A stretch of 64,000 nucleotides of DNA, taken from contig NZ_FNFO01000001.1 of NCBI RefSeq assembly GCF_900100765.1, positions 62,001 to 126,000 on the forward strand, given 5' to 3'. Made by a program: the position numbers and the translations under genes. This document shows positions 61,812-64,000 of the stretch, one piece after another (within the stretch, counting starts at the first letter, position 1; every line of letters starts with the position of its first letter). Below the pieces are notes generated by a model, which worked only from the letters and a program-made list of their open reading frames with translations, was not told the DNA's origin and did not search any database. Origin of the DNA: Catalinimonas alkaloidigena (GTDB taxonomy: Bacteria > Bacteroidota > Bacteroidia > Cytophagales > Flexibacteraceae).

Positions 61812-62543
61812 ATGGCGGTAGTCCCTTACAAAGAGCGTACAAGCAGCAAAAAACAGCAGGTGGCGGACATGTTCGACAGCATTTCGCACCGCTACGATTT
61901 CCTGAACCATTTCCTGAGCTTCGGCATCGACATCTTGTGGCGGAAACGCGCCATCGGATTCCTGCAGAAATACCGTCCGCAACTGATGCTGGACGTAGCG
62001 ACCGGTACCGGCGATTTTGCGCTGGAAGCCTACCATCGTCTGAAGCCACAAAAAATCATCGGAGTCGATATTTCGGAAGGCATGTTGAGCCTGGGGCGCG
62101 ACAAGATGAAGGCCCGCGGGCTGGCCGACCGGATCGAGATGCAGTTGGGTGATTCGGAAAAACTCTTGTTTGACGACAATTATTTCGACGCCGTCACCGT
62201 TGCATTTGGGGTGAGGAATTTTGAGAACCTGGAGCTGGGACTTCAGGAACTGTACCGGGTGCTGAAACCCGGAGGCGTGGTGGTCATCCTGGAATTTTCC
62301 AAACCGCACACTTCACCCGTTCGGGAAGGGTATGAATTGTATTCGGAAGTCGTCGTGCCGCGGATCGGGCAACTGATTTCGCGCGATCCGGCCGCGTACA
62401 CCTACTTGCCTGAGTCGGTGAGGGCCTTCCCCGAAGGTTTCGATTTTCTTCGCATTCTTGACTCTGTTGGCTTCAGATCTACTGTATGGAAACCACTCAC
62501 ATTTGGCATTGCTTCCGTCTACAAGGCACAAAAACGCGGCTAG
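61812..62543 (+). CDS. ubiE: Demethylmenaquinone methyltransferase
   Basis: A 243-residue SAM-dependent methyltransferase that completes menaquinone biosynthesis (MenG/UbiE). Motif I is LDVATGTGDFALEAY; the later VAFGVRNFENLELGLQEL and RVLKPGGVVVILEFSKP are diagnostic. The porT start lies within its last codons (58-bp overlap), a known Bacteroidota neighbourhood. Confidence 0.95.
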   Translation: MAVVPYKERTSSKKQQVADMFDSISHRYDFLNHFLSFGIDILWRKRAIGFLQKYRPQLMLDVATGTGDFALEAYHRLKPQKIIGVDISEGMLSLGRDKMKARGLADRIEMQLGDSEKLLFDDNYFDAVTVAFGVRNFENLELGLQELYRVLKPGGVVVILEFSKPHTSPVREGYELYSEVVVPRIGQLISRDPAAYTYLPESVRAFPEGFDFLRILDSVGFRSTVWKPLTFGIASVYKAQKRG

Positions 62544-63289
62544 CCTTTTTCTTACTGGTAGCAATGGCAGGGCTGGGACGTCCGGTATTCGGGCAGCGCA
62601 CCAGCATGAACAACGAGGGGGATAACCTGCCGAATTACGACGCACGTCCTTTACACTACGGCTTTTACATCGCCGGCAATTACTCGAGCTTCCGGGTCGA
62701 CCGCTCCAACTATTTTGTAAGCCAATTGGACGGCATGGTCGGGAGTGACACCGTGATCAACCCCATCACCCACATCAACGGAAAAGGATTCGGGGGCTTT
62801 ACGCTGGGATTCGTCATGAACCTGAACCTGACCGAGCACCTGGACCTGCGTTTTACACCCGGCGCTTCTTTCTACCAACGGCAGGTAGAATATACGTTCC
62901 GCGATACCATCGCCGACCAGGGAACAAACGAAAGCATTCAGCTCGAGAAGACCATTTTTAGTTTTATCGAGTTTCCGTTGATGCTCAAATTCAAGTCCGT
63001 GCGTCGGCAAAACGTACGGCTCTACATGCTGGCGGGCATCCGGCCTTCCATCGAAGTCGGGGCCAAACGCAACGAAACCAGTCCCAATAACCTCCAGACG
63101 CGGGGCAGCGATTTCAGCATCGAGTACGGTTTCGGTGCCGACCTTTATTATCCGCTCTTCAAATTTTCGCCCGAACTTCGTTTTTCACACGGCATTTCGG
63201 ACATGACCGTCTCGAACGGCAACCGCTATGACCTCAGCCTGAACAAGTTGTTCACGCATACGGTCACACTCTACCTCTATTTCGAGTAA
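62486..63289 (+). CDS. porT: T9SS outer-membrane protein PorT
   Basis: A 267-residue barrel of the type IX secretion system. The N-terminus METTHIWHCFRL is followed by a signal peptide (LAFFLLVAMAGLGRPVFGQ) and strands such as HYGFYIAGNYSSFRV and LEKTIFSFIEFPLMLKFK; the C-terminal strand ends YLYFE. The start at 62486 is the only one that keeps the signal peptide, which makes it overlap ubiE by 58 bp. ubiE-porT linkage supports the assignment. Confidence 0.88.
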   Translation: METTHIWHCFRLQGTKTRLAFFLLVAMAGLGRPVFGQRTSMNNEGDNLPNYDARPLHYGFYIAGNYSSFRVDRSNYFVSQLDGMVGSDTVINPITHINGKGFGGFTLGFVMNLNLTEHLDLRFTPGASFYQRQVEYTFRDTIADQGTNESIQLEKTIFSFIEFPLMLKFKSVRRQNVRLYMLAGIRPSIEVGAKRNETSPNNLQTRGSDFSIEYGFGADLYYPLFKFSPELRFSHGISDMTVSNGNRYDLSLNKLFTHTVTLYLYFE

Positions 63290-63339
63290 TTCGCTAACGT
63301 TGCGTGGAGGGTCAACGGCTCCCAGAGGGCGCCGTAACT

Positions 63340-63378
63340 CGCTTTGGACTCGTGCGTAACGAGTAAAGCGATCTATTC
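63340..63378 (+). terminator. Hairpin after porT
   Basis: CGCTTT (63340-63345) and ACTCGT (63348-63353) pair with ACGAGT (63359-63364) and AAAGCG (63365-63370), leaving a two-base bulge. The downstream run is only moderately T-rich, so termination strength is uncertain. Confidence 0.55.
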
Positions 63379-63403
63379 TTCATTACTCGAATTTCTTTTT
63401 GAC

Positions 63404-64000
63404 ATGAACAAAATTGCCTTGATTACGGGCGCTACCTCGGGCATTGGGCGGGCCACTGCCGAACAATTTGCCGGGCATGGGTTCGATCTGGTGTTGTGCG
63501 GCCGCCGCGCGGAACGCCTCCAGGCGCTGCAAACCCAACTCTCCGAACACGTGCGGGTGCACACGCTGCAATTTGATGTACGCGACCGAGAAGCGGTGCA
63601 GGAAGCGTTGGCTTCTATTCCGGATGAATTTCGGCCCATTGATATTCTGATCAACAATGCGGGTAACGCTTTCGGGCTAGACCCGGTACAATCGGCGTCG
63701 GTCGACGACTGGGACGCCATGATCGACAGTAATGTGAAGGGGCTGCTGTATGTATCGGAGCCGATCATCAAAAGCATGGTCGCACGCCGGGCTGGGCACA
63801 TTATCAACCTCGGCTCTACCGCCGGCAAAGAAGTCTACCCGAAAGGAAGTGTGTACTGCGCTTCCAAACATGCCGTCGATGCACTGACAAAAGGGATGCG
63901 TATGGATTTGAATCCTTTCGGCATTAAAGTCGCGTCCATCAATCCGGGTGCGGTCGAAACCGAGTTTTCCAACATTCGCTTTAAAGGCGATCAGGCCCAG
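63404..64000 (+). CDS. Short-chain dehydrogenase/reductase (truncated by window end)
   Basis: The first 199 codons of an SDR start at ATG 63404. The NADP-binding motif is ITGATSGIGRATA, followed by INNAGNAFGLDPV. The active-site Ser is in NLGSTAGKEVYPKG and Tyr-x-x-x-Lys is in VYCASKHAVD. It resembles YdfG-type serine/3-hydroxy acid dehydrogenases. The C-terminus lies beyond the window, so the substrate loop cannot be judged. Confidence 0.9.
   Translation, partial: MNKIALITGATSGIGRATAEQFAGHGFDLVLCGRRAERLQALQTQLSEHVRVHTLQFDVRDREAVQEALASIPDEFRPIDILINNAGNAFGLDPVQSASVDDWDAMIDSNVKGLLYVSEPIIKSMVARRAGHIINLGSTAGKEVYPKGSVYCASKHAVDALTKGMRMDLNPFGIKVASINPGAVETEFSNIRFKGDQAQ

Overview
The window is a stretch of chromosome from a Bacteroidota bacterium, most likely of the order Cytophagales. 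This rests on gliding and type IX secretion (T9SS) genes (gldH, porT, a PorE-like protein, PorV-like proteins, a C-terminal sorting domain), TonB-dependent receptors, a ricT-gldH neighbourhood, and promoters fitting the Bacteroidota consensus TTTG-N(18-21)-TAnnTTTG. I cannot name a species. Apart from two tRNA genes, promoters and terminators, it is almost all protein coding. I see no insertion sequence, prophage, CRISPR array or rRNA.

Layout. 1-5347: pyruvate kinase (cut by the window edge) diverges from acpP-fabF-rnc-nadE, which runs tail to tail into an outer-membrane protein gene. 5423-11930: an eight-gene minus-strand operon, pdxA-DUF177-rpmF-plsX-fabH-efp-accB-accC, ending at a clear terminator. 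The two blocks together supply much of fatty acid initiation and elongation. 12109-15479: rsmA, mgtE and a 2-hydroxyacid dehydrogenase. 15584-24756: a large surface cassette of a TonB-dependent receptor, a ~1430-residue secreted protein with acidic metal-binding repeats and a PorV/PorQ-like barrel. 24794-26521: a terminated leader RNA ahead of greA, then a HIT protein and ruvC.

26520-37367 holds envelope polysaccharide genes: a flippase-like membrane protein, three glycosyltransferases, an O-antigen ligase, a Wzz-type chain-length protein, a Wzx-type flippase and a polysaccharide deacetylase, with a SpoIIE-type phosphatase among them. 37369-45953: tatD, asparaginase, tRNA-Ser, an ExbB/ExbD/ExbD motor, an MFS transporter, tRNA-Val, AMP nucleosidase, an orphan HsdR-N nuclease-like protein and ricT. 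45979-53598: gldH, acylphosphatase, DUF2461, an rRNA methyltransferase cotranscribed with a class D beta-lactamase, a barrel protein, a mini-protein that is only a signal peptide plus T9SS sorting domain, a repeat protein and an HtrA-like protease. 53684-64000: DUF1206, a GNAT-nitrilase fusion, DUF5606-engB, two tandem PorE-like proteins, ubiE-porT and a truncated SDR gene.

Most of the window is housekeeping. The parts most worth follow-up are the greA leader RNA, the receptor/secreted protein/PorV-like cassette, the T9SS outliers (sorting-domain mini-protein, PorE paralogue without OmpA domain), a candidate small RNA at 47.45-47.54 kb, the wzx-type gene without a normal start codon, and the interlocked promoters of ruvC and its neighbour.
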